DNA from: Zingiber officinale
Taxonomy: Eukaryota; Streptophyta; Magnoliopsida; Zingiberales; Zingiberaceae
Length of the DNA: 64,000 nt
Assembly: GCF_018446385.1 (NCBI RefSeq)
Contig: NC_055998.1
Span: 21,445,173-21,509,172 of the forward strand
Direction of reading: 5' to 3'
Made by a program: the position numbers and the translations under genes. The notes under the pieces were generated by a model. The model was not told the origin of the DNA and did no database searches. It saw only the letters and a program-made list of their open reading frames with translations. Below are positions 21,754-37,817 of the stretch, one piece after another. The first letter of the stretch is position 1, and each line of letters opens with the position of its first letter.

Positions 21754-22744
21754 GAGGAATGATATTGGCCGCGACAACTCGCCGTAACTCCGTTGGCAGC
21801 CCTCATGGCCACCTCCACCTCAGCGCTCTCTCTCCGCGACGCGAATGAAATCCACTCGGGCCAAAATTTGTTCCTCGCGTACCCTAACAGCCCTCCCCTG
21901 TCATTTTCTCTTCTCCCTCCCCAGCCCTAACTTCTTCGAAATCGCCGCAGCCCCTTCTCCCTCCTCGCTGAAGCAGCAACGGCACCCTCCCCAGCCCTAA
22001 CTCCTTCGAAAGCGCCGCAACCCCTTCTTCCCCCTCGTTGAAGCAGCAACGGCACCCTCCCCTGCCGTTTTCTCTTCTCCCTCCCTTGCCCTAACTTCTT
22101 CTAAAGCGCCGCAGCCCCTTCTTCCCCTTCGCTGAAGCAACAACTGTTCTTCCTCAGCGAGGCTCGTCTCCCTCAGCGTTCGAAGAAGCACACCAAGTTA
22201 TAGCAACAAAGAGCAGTAGTTTTGAGTACTCTTTGAGGTAATCAACTTCTTCTTCTACATATTTTCTTTCTTCAATTCGTGGTAACCAAATCTTGAGGGA
22301 TTATCCAAGCAACTAGCAAGCAAATGAATCTTAGTTAATCGGTGGCACTCAACGGAATATTTAGGACAAGAATCAGACAATCAATATAGTAAAAAGGACA
22401 TGTAGAATAACAAATAAAAGGTCTTACTTGCATAAATTTCAAGAGTATCAGATCCTCTTGCATATGATCTTAGTGGTTCAGCGTCCTTAGAGTATCAGAT
22501 CCTCAACAGAGGCAGTAGAAATGGATAGTTCATATTTTTAGTACTATTTCATAGGAATTCAGGAATGTTATTCTAATGCAACTTGGTAAGCCTCAATTCC
22601 TGTTCTTTATGGGTGGGAAACACAACATGATCCTTTAGAACAATGTGAACCAAAAGAAATTATTTTGTTAGTAGAAAGAAACTGATGATCTTGGATGTAC
22701 ATCAACTTCTGTTATTTGCTTGTATAACATAATAATGCAGTAGG
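21754..22744 (+). repeat. left terminal inverted repeat of the Mutator-like element
   Basis: Matches the reverse complement of 27118-28118 over almost its whole length, with scattered substitutions and one GC-rich length difference. The outer 500 bp contain two to three copies of a roughly 80-bp unit (CTTCGAAA.CGCCGCA.CCCCTTCT...GCTGAAGCAGCAACGGCACCCTCCCC). An open frame of 64 codons on the minus strand, repeated in the other TIR, is not considered a gene. Confidence 0.9.
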
Positions 22745-22921
22745 AAAATATGTGCAGTGCTATTTCTTAGATCTCTGCTAAGATGTATGTGCAGTGCTAT
22801 TTCTTAGATTTCTGCTAAGATGTATGTGCAGTGCTATTAAGATGATCCCTCCTAAGTTGTATGTTCAGTTTCTAAGTTGCATACTACTTTTCTCTTAATA
22901 AATGTAGGTGAAGAAATTATC

Positions 22922-25152
22922 ATGGAAGAAGGAAAATTTGATTCAAATGAGATGAAGGATAACATCGACCCATCTCCATCTACCGTCGAAAAAGTCAAGC
23001 TACCTGAGATTGGAATGATATTTTCCTCTGAAGAAGAAGTTCGTACTTTTTATAATTCCTATGCTACCAATGCTGGTTTTGGTATTTCAAAATTAGGTGA
23101 TAGGAATGGAGATGATGGAAAATAAAAATATTTTTCTATTGGATGTGCCAAAAATCGTAAGAAAGTATCTCAAGCTAAAAATGTTTTACATCCTCGACCT
23201 TCTAGTAAGACAAATTGCAAAGCTAAGATTAATGTAACTGTTCGAAATGATGGAAACTTTGTGATAACTAGTGTAGACCTTGAACATAATCATCTCTTGA
23301 GCCCTGGAAAGTCACGACAATTTAGATGTAATAAAGTATTGGATTCTTCTACGAAGAGAAAATTGGAATTAAATGACCAAGCTGGAATTACTTTAAGCAA
23401 AAGTTTTCACTCTTGTGTAGTTGAGGCTGGAGGTTATGAGAATTTATCATTTGATGAGAGGAAATGTAGAAATTATATTTCAGAAGCTAGAAGGTTGAGG
23501 CTAGGGGAAGGAGATGCTGAAGCTTTGAGTAATTATTTTTGTCGCATGCAAAGTAGGAACCAAACTTTTTTTATGTGCTGGATTTAGATGGTGAATCTCG
23601 AATAAAGAATATTTTTTGGGCAGATGCAAGATGTAGGGCTGCGTATGATTATTTTTGTGATGTCGTGACTTTTGATACAACTTATTTGACTAATAGTTAT
23701 GACATGCCTTTTGCTCCATTTGTTGGGGTGAATCATCATGGGCAATCTATTCTGTTGGGATGTGGATTAATATCAAGTGAAGACTCAGCAACATTCACAT
23801 GGTTGTTCAACTCGTGGTTGACATGTATGCACGGATGTGCTCCAAAGGCTATAATCACAGACCAATGTCGTGCAATGGCAATCGCAATTGAAGAGGTATT
23901 TCCGAATTCTCATCATCGTCTATGTCTTTGGCATATTATGAAAAAACTACCAGTGAAGTCAGGCGGTCATGCTCAATACAAAATGATAAAGAAACAATTG
24001 AAGATCATTGTTTATAACTGTCTTACAGTTGATGAATGTGATGAGAATTGGTTAAAAATGATTGAGGAGTTTAAGCTGGAGAACAATGATTGGTTGAAAT
24101 CTTTATATAAGGAACGGAATAGATGGGTACCTGTGTATGTTAAAGATCACTTTTGGGTTGGTATGTCCACAACTAAAAGAAGTGAAAGTATGAATGCATT
24201 TTTTGATGACTATGTTCATTCTAAAACATCTTTGAAGCAATTTGTTGAACAGTATGATAGTGCATTGAAGAAGAATATTGAGAATGAAAAAAAATTGGAT
24301 TTTGTTTCTTTTAATTCCATCATGCTAGTTATTCTTGGTCATTCTATTGAAAGATAATTCCAAAATGCCTACACTAACAATATATTTAAGTTGTTCCAAG
24401 ATGAAATAAGAGGGTTGATGTTTTGCGATGCCTCTTTGTTGAGGGAAGAAGGGACAACTTTAATATTTGAAGTAGTTGAAAATATGTTGGGAAATAATGG
24501 ACATCCTGGAAGAGAAGTTTCCTTTAGGGTACATTATACCGAGTTAGATTGCCAATTGAAGTGTGTGTGCCGTTTGTTTGAGTTCCGGGGAATTTTATGT
24601 AGACATGTGATCAAAGTGTTAATGAGAATGAAGGTTATTAAGGTTCCTATGCGTTATATTATGGACCGATGGCGCAAAGATATTAAACGTGGGTATCAAA
24701 GCATCAGTAACATATATGATGATTATGGTTGTGATGGAAAAAGACTTCAGTATAATACTCTCACCCCATTGATGCAAGAGGTTCAACAACTTGGAGCTGA
24801 AAATGACGGCATTTGTTCTGTTTTGGTGAAAATCATGAAAGACACTAAGGAAAAACTTATTATTGCTATGGAGAATGGGCAATCAATGGTTGAACAACTT
24901 GAAGAAGCATCTACATCTGGGGCAAAAGTAATACACTCTCCATTGAAAGTAAGAACCAAAGGTCGTCCACCCATAAAGAGGAAGCAATCTAAGGTTGAAC
25001 AAATAGTGAAGAAATCAATTACAAAGGCCCGAAAGAAGGTATGTGTTGCATATAATAGTTACCTAAAATAATTGTGTTATGGTTTTGTACAAGTATATTT
25101 ATGTGGTTTTAGATAGTTTAAAGTTTGTTTATAATTTATCTTGCAGCTATGA
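22922..25152 (+). pseudogene. FAR1/FRS-type MULE transposase, three inactivating changes
   Basis: Transposase of the surrounding element, related to the FHY3/FAR1 transcription factors. In order: acidic N terminus, FAR1 DNA-binding domain (from FSSEEEVRTFYNSYA, with the zinc ligands ending in EHNH at about 23282), MULE catalytic domain with D in VTFDTTYL (about 23670), D in IITDQCRAM (about 23850), CLWHI and the E in KRSESMN (about 24190), then a SWIM zinc finger CxC...CRH (about 24565-24610). Breaks: TAA 23123-23125 after GDDGK, a frameshift at a T7 run (23566-23572), TAA 24355-24357. The start is the ATG at 22922, just after a likely 5'-UTR intron acceptor. A last intron (25039-25146) is likely, giving a stop at 25150-25152. 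Confidence 0.92.
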
Positions 25153-25579
25153 GTAGCCTAAACAAGTTTCTTACTGGCTGGACCACATGATTCATTTTTG
25201 CTGTAACTCACAGGTAATTATAACTTGTCTTCTAACGTTATTTTGTATTCTTCTAGTTTATTGTTAAACACACCTTCAGTACAATTAATGCCATCATCAT
25301 TTGAATTCCTTATCTGTAGTAAAAAAATCTGTAGACAAAACTGATATCACCTTGGTAAAATGGGTTGTGTTTCGATACTAGTGTGGGTTCATTTTCTTTA
25401 ATCGGCTATTGATATCACCTTGGTAAGCTATTGGTTCATAGAATTTTCTAAATCTTTCTTGTGTTTGTGTTCATGAGCAGGAGTCATTCAAAAGGAGATA
25501 GCCGCAAAACTACAAAATGCACACCCTTGTGGTTTCAAGCCTCAACTCTCTGTTTTGCAGTTTCATACTTTCTATGCCT

Positions 25580-25850
25580 TTGAATACAGATTTTTGATGT
25601 ATGCCAGTTTGTGAATCAAGAACCAATTGTTGATGTACTGTTGAATTTGTATTCAGGTAATCTGTTGTTTAATTTCTGTTGTTTAATTTGTATGCCAGTT
25701 TGTGAATCAAGAACCATCAAAGCCATCGTGCACTGTTTCTGTTCTTTCTTTACTTATGTTATTTCTTGAATACAGATTTGTGATGTATGTCAGTTTGTGA
25801 ATCAAGAACCAATTGTTGATGTATTGTTGAATTTGTATTCAGTCAATTTT
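25580..25850. repeat. roughly 70-bp direct repeats inside the Mutator-like element
   Basis: GTATGCCAGTTTGTGAATCAAGAACC occurs at about 25595, 25690 and 25785. The first and third copies continue with AATTGTTGATGTA.TGTTGAATTTGTATTCAG. They lie 3' of the transposase, between it and the GRF ORF; no function is visible. The remaining sequence from 25153 to 26369 shows no gene. Confidence 0.8.
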
Positions 25851-26369
25851 TGAGTGTTTCTTTCTTCTAGCCACTACATAAGAAGTGCTTCACTGAGAAT
25901 TTGTAGTGGCCACGCAGGCTGTGATGGACTATATGTATGATAGAGATGAAATTCAATGCAGCCAATGCAATGCATATACAAACTCTGACTCCCTCAATTC
26001 AATGCACAAATTTAATGCACAACACTGATACTATTATAGGGAGAGGAAGGAAAATGAAATTTAAAACAATAATTAAGTATATGTAATAGATCAATAACTA
26101 GAAATTCAAATTTTGAATCAAAATAATAGTTGCAGATCAGAGGCAATGAAATTCTTCCAAATTAGATAATAGTTGAGCCCCGTCAATTTCTCTGTCGAAA
26201 CACTTTTTGAGTCCTTAGATGAATCAACACAGTACCAATTAAACATTTCAAATAAACACTCAAAAATTTCTATTCGAACAGTGTTTAATAATATAACTAA
26301 CAAACCAAGTTTGTGTTCAGAATTACAAACATTTAACCATTTATATTACAACATCAACATGACATAACA

Positions 26370-26696
26370 CTAACGAACCAGATGAACTAACAACACAATT
26401 AAGATTACGGCTAAGAGAATCAAGTTCACCAACGCTGATATCCAAATGAATTTTGGTATATTGATTATTGTCGGATTATGTCCATGAGAAGCATTCTCTT
26501 CACTTTTAATTTTGCCAGACGAACTAGTATCGGTCATCACCCACTTTTGCCATCCATGTTGCCCACACCTATAATAGTGTCTTCCAGGATTCTTGGTTGA
26601 CTTAGAAATGCACACCAATGTTATTTGTCCGCAGTTTCTGCATGTTACAAGTTGAGATCTCGTATTCTCAATGCTGCTATAACTTGATGATGCCAT
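26370..26696 (-). CDS. small GRF-type zinc-finger protein with C-terminal membrane segment
   Basis: A 108-residue intact ORF inside the Mutator-like element, convergent with the transposase. Residues 1-18 are Ser-rich. Residues 19-52 form a GRF-type zinc finger (C19, C22, C44 and H47 as likely ligands; the STKNPGRHYYRC core and the trailing aromatic W49/W52 are typical). Residues about 82-105 are a single strongly hydrophobic segment ending HLVR, a tail-anchor-like helix. Plant genomes contain many small GRF proteins with a terminal membrane or coiled segment, several in transposon context; their role is unknown. It remains open while the transposase has three breaks, which suggests either later selection or simply its small size. 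Expression cannot be judged here. Confidence 0.75.
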   Translation of the reverse strand: MASSSYSSIENTRSQLVTCRNCGQITLVCISKSTKNPGRHYYRCGQHGWQKWVMTDTSSSGKIKSEENASHGHNPTIINIPKFIWISALVNLILLAVILIVLLVHLVR

Positions 26697-27117
26697 GAAA
26701 TAGCAACCTAATAATTAAATTTTCATTATTAGATTAAAAAAAACAATGTCATTCTTCACAAAAATAAAGCTATAACAGGGCAAATCAATAATGCCTTTTA
26801 TGTTCTTGTGCTAAGGAATTAGACATGAAACAAAACGAAGCCTATATGAAACATAAAATATGCAAGAAATAACTGAAACAAAGATAATATGGAAGAAATA
26901 ACTGAAACAAATATTTGTGTCACTTCCAATAAATAACATGGAGAATGTAGAGATAATGTTTCTTTTGATTTTCTTTTAAAAGTATCTGTCATATTGGAAG
27001 TAAGCCAAGCAAATGTCCATTTGCATTTGCTGCATCGGCTGTTGGTGAAAGAACTCTACTTGAATCTAAAATAACAAAAACTTTCCATGTACAGTTTTAA
27101 AATAACAAAAGAATTCT

Positions 27118-28115
27118 ACTGCATTATTATGTTATACAAGCAAATAACAGAAGTTGATGTACATTCAAGATCATCAGTTTCTTTCTACTAACAAAATAAT
27201 TTCTTTTGGTTCACATTGTTCTAAAGGATCATGTTGTGTTTCCCACCCATAAATAACAGGAATTGAGGCTACCAAGTTGCATTAGAATAGCATTCCTGAA
27301 TTCCTATGAAATAGCACTAAAAATATGAACTATCCATTTCTAGTGCCTCTGTTGAGGATCTGATACTCTAAGGACGTTGAACCACTAAGATCATATGCAA
27401 GAGGATATGATACTCTTGAAATTTATGCAAGTAAGACCTTTTATTTGTTATTCTACATGTCCTTTTTACTATATTGATTGTCTGATTCTTGTCCTAAATA
27501 TTCCGTTGAGTGCCACCGATTAACGAAGATTCATTTGCTTGCTAGTTGCTTGGATAATCCCTCAAGATTTGGTTACCACGAATTGAAGAAAGAAAATATG
27601 TAGAAGAAGAAGTTGATTACCTCAAAGAGTACTCAAAACTACTGCTCTTTGTTGTTATAACTTGGTGTGCTTCTTCGAACGCTGAGGGAGACGAGCCTCG
27701 CTGAGGAAGAACAGTTGTTGCTTCAGCGAAGGGGAAGAAGGGGCTGTGGCGCTTTGGAAGAAGTTAGGGCAGGGGAGGGAGAAGAGAAAATGACAGGGGA
27801 GGGTGTCGTTGCTGCTTCAGCGAGGGGGAAGAAGGGGATGCAGCGCTTTCGAAGGAGTTAGGGCTGGGGAGGGTGTCGTTGCTGCTTCAGCGAGGAGGGA
27901 GAAGGGGCTGCAGCGATTTCGAAGAAGTTAGGGATGGGGAGGGAGAAGAGAAAACGACAGGGGAGGACTGGTTAGGGCACGCAAGGACCAAATTTTGACT
28001 CGAGTAAATTTCATTCGCATCGTGGAGAGAGAGCGCTAAGGTGAAGGTGGCCACGAGGGCTACCAACGGAGTCGCAGATATGTGTCGCAGCGAGTTGTCG
28101 CGGCCAATATCATTC

Positions 28116-28118
<3 letters not shown>
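27118..28118 (-). repeat. right terminal inverted repeat of the Mutator-like element
   Basis: Reverse complement of 21754-22744, starting at the inner end with CTGCATTATTATGTTATACAAG and finishing ATATCATTCCTC. It contains the same internal GC-rich units. The stretch 26697-27117 between the GRF ORF and this TIR is AT-rich and shows no gene. Confidence 0.9.
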
Positions 28119-28149
<31 letters not shown>

Positions 28150-28262
28150 CTTATTTATTCCGTGAATCTATATATATTCCTTATTTATTCCGTGAATCTA
28201 ACATAGAATAAGAATGGGAATAATTTTCCTATTCCTTATTTATTCCGTGAAATTAAAAATAG
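28119..28262. repeat. (TA)n and 31-bp direct repeat next to the Mutator-like element
   Basis: (TA)n at 28119-28146, then ATTCCTTATTTATTCCGTGAATCTA twice in a row (about 28146-28201), and a third partial copy at about 28230. The pattern suggests local slippage or repair at the insertion site. Confidence 0.7.
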
Positions 28263-28466
28263 TGAAAGAGAAGGCTTGAACGCGGATTGGTCCGCACGCC
28301 GGTCCGCACTCCGCAGTTGCCACCGTAACTTAAACGTGCTTAAGAGATACACTAAACTCCTCCAAACTAAATTAGAAACTGATACACTTCAGCAAGTTCC
28401 CAACAAACCTTCCACAAGCAGCCACAAGCTCATGAGAACGCAATCGCCCAAGTATCAGTATCATCT

Positions 28467-32783
<4,317 letters not shown>

Positions 32784-33340
32784 TTGCAGTTCGGATCGAG
32801 AGGAGAGGAAGACGGAGACGAGATCGAGAGAGATTAGGTTTCACGGAGCTAGCGAGCGAGCGAGCGACCGTACTGCGAAGTTGAAGGCGGGGGAAGCGTC
32901 CACAGAGAGAAGGATTAGAATCGACCGGACATAGCAGGTAGACGGTCATACTCAAAAGTGTGTGTGTGCACGTTCGCCGGAGCGGACCGCGTGATGGGAG
33001 AAAAAGGTGGGACCCACTCGCGGAATGATTCTTTCTCCAATAACGATAAGGGTAAGTCGGCGTAGATTATTCCAGAGTCGAAGACACGGACGATTTAGAA
33101 ACCGCGTGAAGAAGAGAGACCGCGTCGTGGTTCGTGGTCGAACGTCATCCACGCGGCTGCACAACGCTTAGCCAATGGGCCGACGGTGGCCCAATTAATG
33201 TCGGTCAGCGGGGTCGGGCTCGAACTCTGAGTCGGCATCTCGCACGTGCTAGATGGGCGTCTGGATGTGGCTCGGCTGCGTTGGTGGCCGCAGGCGCGGG
33301 CCCGACCAAAGCTTGCGGTTATGCCAACGATGATAAGGAT
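32784..33340 (-). promoter_or_regulatory. 5' UTR and promoter region of the CDPK gene
   Basis: GC-rich, gene-free sequence in front of the kinase start codon. The first about 90 bp contain GAGAGA/CTCTCT and CGCTCG repeats typical of a plant 5' UTR (32810-32870). An ACGTG-type motif occurs at about 33243. No clear TATA box is visible, and open frames on both strands here overlap the coding exon or lack domains. Confidence 0.5.
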
Positions 33341-34598
33341 TAAAAAAACAACGAATTAATTAATCGTATAGCTTGTCAATTCGAACATTTTATCTGACTA
33401 ATTTACCACGTCACTAAAAATTAAATATTGTTTTTCTCCTAAACGCCCTAAGGCACTAGCTTAGCAATACTTACGGGCTTCAATGAATGAAAATAAAGAA
33501 ATTCTCCCATTTATCACGAGGTAAACACATCTGGTCGCAAAAGTTTAAGTTAAATCGGTCAAACTGATTGATTTTATAAATTTGATTTAATTATTTCAGT
33601 AATTCAAATTTTAAAAAAAATATTAATTTTTTATATTAATTAATTTATTTTAAATTTTAAATTTTTTTATTCAGATAAATCAATAAATTAAAATATACAA
33701 AATTAAATTGATAAAGATTTCTTGATTATATCGTAGTTAAAAAAAAACAGTTTTAATTAAATTCATCCCTAGAAAAAAAACACTACGAGAAAAATTAAGT
33801 TTACTGGCAAAACAAAATAGTTAGTAATCTTAATATTTTGGTCATTAATATGGATTATCAGTCAAAAATATTTCACTGACCTTGACTGATAATCCATGAT
33901 CATTAAATAGGGGTATCCGATTATTATATTGGTCGATATTTTTTTAAACAATTACTTATCAAATAAATGGCTAGTAAATATTTTTAAAAATAACGATAAA
34001 ATATATATTTAGTTGGTATTTTTATCCCAATAAATAGTCAAAATTTTATGTTAAAAATACTAGTCAAATATATATTTAGCCCTATTTTTTTTCCCAAACA
34101 ATGGTTAGTAAATTTTTTTAATAGTACCAACCAAATATACATTTAGCCAGTAAAATTTTAAAATAAATGGAGAGTAAATTTTTAAAAATACCGGTTAAAT
34201 ACATATTTAGCCGACAATTTTTGAAATAAATAGCCAGTAAATTTTTTAAAAAAATAATATATATATATTTAAAAAAAAACATTTTTATCTATTTATGAAT
34301 TGTTTCTACAAAATAATAATTAATCAATTTTAAAACATTAATTAAATAACTGATAAAAAGATAAATTTTAATGTATTAGTAAATTATCTAAAAACTATAA
34401 AAAAAATTGTCAAAACAACGTATAACAGTATAAAAGTGTGCTACAACAAAATATCTAATTAACGTATCAAATATTTAAATAATCTTCTTTTTTATTAGTA
34501 GAAGTCAACTTACTCTTCAAGTAATCCACTAGCTTGTTGTCACATGAGGAACTATTGTAATATTTTTTATCTTGACTTGTTGAGCCTTCAGCTCAAAT
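33341..34598. other. AT-rich repeat-like intergenic region
   Basis: No gene. Contains a perfect 14-bp inverted repeat GGATTATCAGTCAA/TTGACTGATAATCC (33853-33896). At 33940-34250 there are four to five degenerate direct copies of a roughly 60-bp unit (AAATAGCCAGTAAATTTTT...ACCGGTTAAATACATATTTAGCC). The look is that of an old MITE or a satellite fragment, but its ends could not be defined. Confidence 0.6.
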
Positions 34599-35776
34599 TG
34601 TTAAGACTGGTTGAGTTAGAAGAGAGGTGAATGACTCACTTCGATTTCTTAGTTAGTTTGATATTGCACAACGAAAACTTGAACGCAATGCTAACTTCTT
34701 GTTTTTACTTGGTATCCACTTCCTTGAGGTGATGAATCTAACGGTCCACACCACGGTCATACTTTGCACTATGAAACTTCTCCTTCTCGGATCAACATCG
34801 AAGGTGAAGAAACCTTATACAATAATCTACAAATCTTCCTCTCAACAGAACACCTCACAAGGAAGAAAAAGACAAGATATTAGGATTTTAAGTACACCTT
34901 CTTCTTTGAGTGGTTTCAGATTGTAGCACTAGTGAGAGCTTGAGCTTGAGCACTGCTGAGTAATGGAGAAAAATTGATGGCAATGGAACAGTATCTTCAA
35001 AACAGGCTTCGTGAGTGTTCTTAAACCTTTCGAGAAAGAGTCATTTTTCTTATAGTTTTATGAGTCTTAATCGACTAAGAAATGATCTTAATCAATTACT
35101 CGGCGTTAATCAATTAGAGTAGTCGATTTGGTTCGTGTTTCATTTACGCGACTCCTCCAAATTGCCTACCCTAATCTATTAAGATTAGGGTAATCGACTA
35201 GATCAATCGATTAGGGATTATTCTTTTCGCGCAGAATGTCCCGTAAGCGATTGAGCTAATCGCTTAAGCTTTGAATAGAAACATTCTGTTGGAAGCAAAA
35301 ATGCACCATAAGTGATTGATCCAATTACTTACGGTGCCCTAATCGATTACGATAATCAATTAGAAAACCTTCTATTTTAAACAGAATGTTTGTTAAGCGA
35401 TTGGCCTAATCGCTTAACACCCTCTTAATTGATTAAGCGTTTTTCTTAATCAATTAACACGCTTTGCTTGTGCTTATTATCAATTGCCCCGCCAAGAATA
35501 TTGTTCTCAACCTCCCTGGACTTCTTTTGCCTTACATCTGGTCTTCCGACCAGCAAGGGTTTTTCTTGTGCCAAAGATTTGGTCCCCTGCCCTCCTTGGA
35601 CTTCTCTTGCCTTGCATCCGATCTTTCGACCTGCAAGAACTTCTCTTGTCAGGAATCCGGTCCTCAATATATTTGGTCCTACAAACTTGAACTCATATTA
35701 GATCTAATATATTAGTCTAAACTTAAATAATCATTAATCATCGAAATTTCTTCCTTAGGACATGATTACACCAACA
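34599..35776 (-). mobile_element. solo copia LTR, antisense, about 1.18 kb
   Basis: On the minus strand it begins TGTTGGTGTAATCATGTCC and ends AACCAGTCTTAACA, with the U5-like CATTCACCTCTCTTCTAACT. Flanks CAAAT (34594-34598) and CAGAT (35777-35781) are a possible diverged target duplication (4 of 5). It contains pairs of AATCGATTA/TAATCGATT, AATCAATTA and AAGCGATT/AATCGCTT (about 35060-35455), the palindrome-cluster design seen in other copia LTRs here. ORFs at 35446-35715 are not supported. Confidence 0.75.
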
Positions 35777-36438
35777 CAGATATCTGCACATCATGTGCAA
35801 CAATTATCAATTCTTAGATAAGTTCAAATAATATACAAATATTAAATATTTAATAGAATTGAATTCAAGTGTGAACATATACTTTACCATGAAGATGTTA
35901 GAATCATAGTTGGTGAATTTGGATGACCGATAGATGGAGAAACAACTAATGTGGTTGACACATTAGGTGTTGTTTGTGAAAGTCCAACATCAATAAAAAT
36001 AGAGGATCTCTCAATTGGTATGGTTAAACTAGTTTGTAAGTGACATAATTTGGATAATGTGTATTTAAAAAAAAACTTAGTAGATTAATAATTTAAATAA
36101 AAAGATTGAAAAATGATGCATAAATATAAACATGCACATAATGCATATCCAAATAATAATAAAAAATAATGTCGGGGAAAAGAGATCATGAAAATTAAAA
36201 ACTAAAAAATTAGGCTAAACTATAAAAAAAACATGAAGCAAAATTAAGAAAATTCTTCTAGAATACTAGAAGAATAAGGTATAATAAGAAAAGTTGACAA
36301 ACATTGGGAAGAAAAACTTGAAAAATATAGTATAAAATAAATACTAGCCATGAATGAGACAAAAACGTCTTAGCACTTTAAAATTTTAATTATTTAATAC
36401 TCCAAAGGTTACAATCAAAATATACTATATCTTCTATG
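35777..36438. other. AT-rich intergenic sequence
   Basis: No gene, domain, or clear repeat structure was seen. Sequence is A-rich with short direct words only. Confidence 0.6.
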
Positions 36439-36699
36439 TGTTGGTGTAATATCCCCTATGTCAGGTTGATCAGATTGACTAAGCTTGAGTTGACTCAAGA
36501 TTAAGTCTTGATGTTTGAGTTTCGATGTTTGACAATATATGGAGATTGCATGAGCGATCGTCCGATTGGGGAGATTGTTGGAGCAATTCCCCTCTGGTCA
36601 AGGGATGACCAATTTGATGTGAAGAAGGGTTAAGTAGGTCAAGGTTGAACGGATACTTGACTGAGAAAGTTCTAACTAAAGATTAGGCAAGGAAAATTT

Positions 36700-37020
36700 C
36701 TGGTGAGTGAAACCAGGTGAAAGACCTAGTGAGTGAAGCTAGGCAGTTGAAAAATCTTGGTGAGTGAAGACAGGTGAAAGACCTAGTGAATGAAGCTAGG
36801 CAGTTGGAAAATCCTGGTGAGTGAAGCTAAATGAAAGACCTAGTGAGTGAAGCTAGGCAGGTGAAAGTTCCGGTGAGTGAAGTCGGGCAGTGGGAAAATC
36901 CTAGTGAGTGAAGGTAGGTGAAAGTCCTGGTGAGTGAATCCAAACAGATGGAAAGTCCAGTGAGTGAAGTCAAGCAGATAGAAAGACCTGGTGAATGAAG
37001 CCAGGCACGTGGAGAAGGCT
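36700..37020 (+). repeat. tandem repeat GTGAGTGAAGCTAGGCAGGTGAAAG, about 9 units
   Basis: Units of about 30-36 bp, each GTGAGTGAAGCCAGGCAG(G/T)TGAAAGTCCTG with small changes. The reverse complement of the same unit (GGCTTCACTCACCAGGACTTTCA) forms a block in both LTRs of the minus-strand copia element at 54170-54470 and 62780-63040, although those LTRs belong to another family. Confidence 0.88.
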
Positions 37021-37817
37021 GACCGGGCACCTGGTGTTGGGAAGCCCAAGTAGGTCAAAGGATTGACCGGATATTTGGCACGAGGAAATCCAGATGGGTC
37101 AAGGGTGACCGGACATCTGATGGAAGTCCAAGTGGGTTATGGAGAACCGGACACTTGACACGAGACGATAAGTCTAAGTGGGTCAAGGTCGACCGGACAC
37201 TTGGCACGAGGAGAAAAGTTTAAGTGGGTCAAAGTATTGATCAGACACTTGGTGAAAAAGTCCTAGAAGGTCAAAGTTGACCCAATACTAGGTACAAGGA
37301 GTCCCAACATGTAACAGCCTCCCTCCTCCTTGCTACTCTTTAAGGAGTGGTCGTTACTTAACTATACACTTTACTTAACTAGTGTTGCTCACGCTATTAA
37401 TAGTGATACTTAGGACTCTCAGAAAACTCGAAACATGCTATTAAGTAGCAGTTGAAAACATAAATGACTCATCTCAACATTCTACTCAAGCATTTATTCG
37501 CAACTAAAATATATCAATCTGCACATGCATGTGACGATGATACAACTCAAATAATGGGACTAATGTGCATAGCAAATGAAACAAAAAAAAACATTCTATG
37601 AACAAAACTAGCAACACGAAAGAACAATTCCAGCAATGCAAGAAGGAAATCAATCCACCTAAGTTTCACTAATAGTCTAAAGACAAAATCTTAATAAACT
37701 TTTGGCGAAGTGTCCCAAGGCTTCCATTTATCAGTCACCACACACCCATCACACATCTCCTTGTCGACTTCCTTCGCTATAGCTTTCCTTTTCCTTTATC
37801 TGCAGTAAGGGGAAATG

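Larger units (their letters stand above)
21754..28118 (+). mobile_element. Mutator-like element (FAR1/FRS type) with about 1 kb TIRs and two genes
   Basis: Both ends read GAGGAATGATATTGGCCGCGACA inwards. The inverted repeats extend for about 990-1000 bp on each side. Between them lie a FAR1/MULE transposase (+, broken) and a small GRF zinc-finger ORF (-, intact). Long TIRs and a MULE-domain transposase define a Mutator-like element. The flanks are (TA)n on both sides, so the expected 9-bp target duplication cannot be told from the microsatellite. The element sits 0.9 kb after the reticulon gene and 0.35 kb beyond the end of the kinase gene. Confidence 0.93.

Noticed and set aside
21997-22191. 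64-codon ORF on the minus strand, repeated at 27667-27861
   Set aside because: It appears twice only because both copies lie in the terminal inverted repeats; GC-rich repeat composition, no domain.
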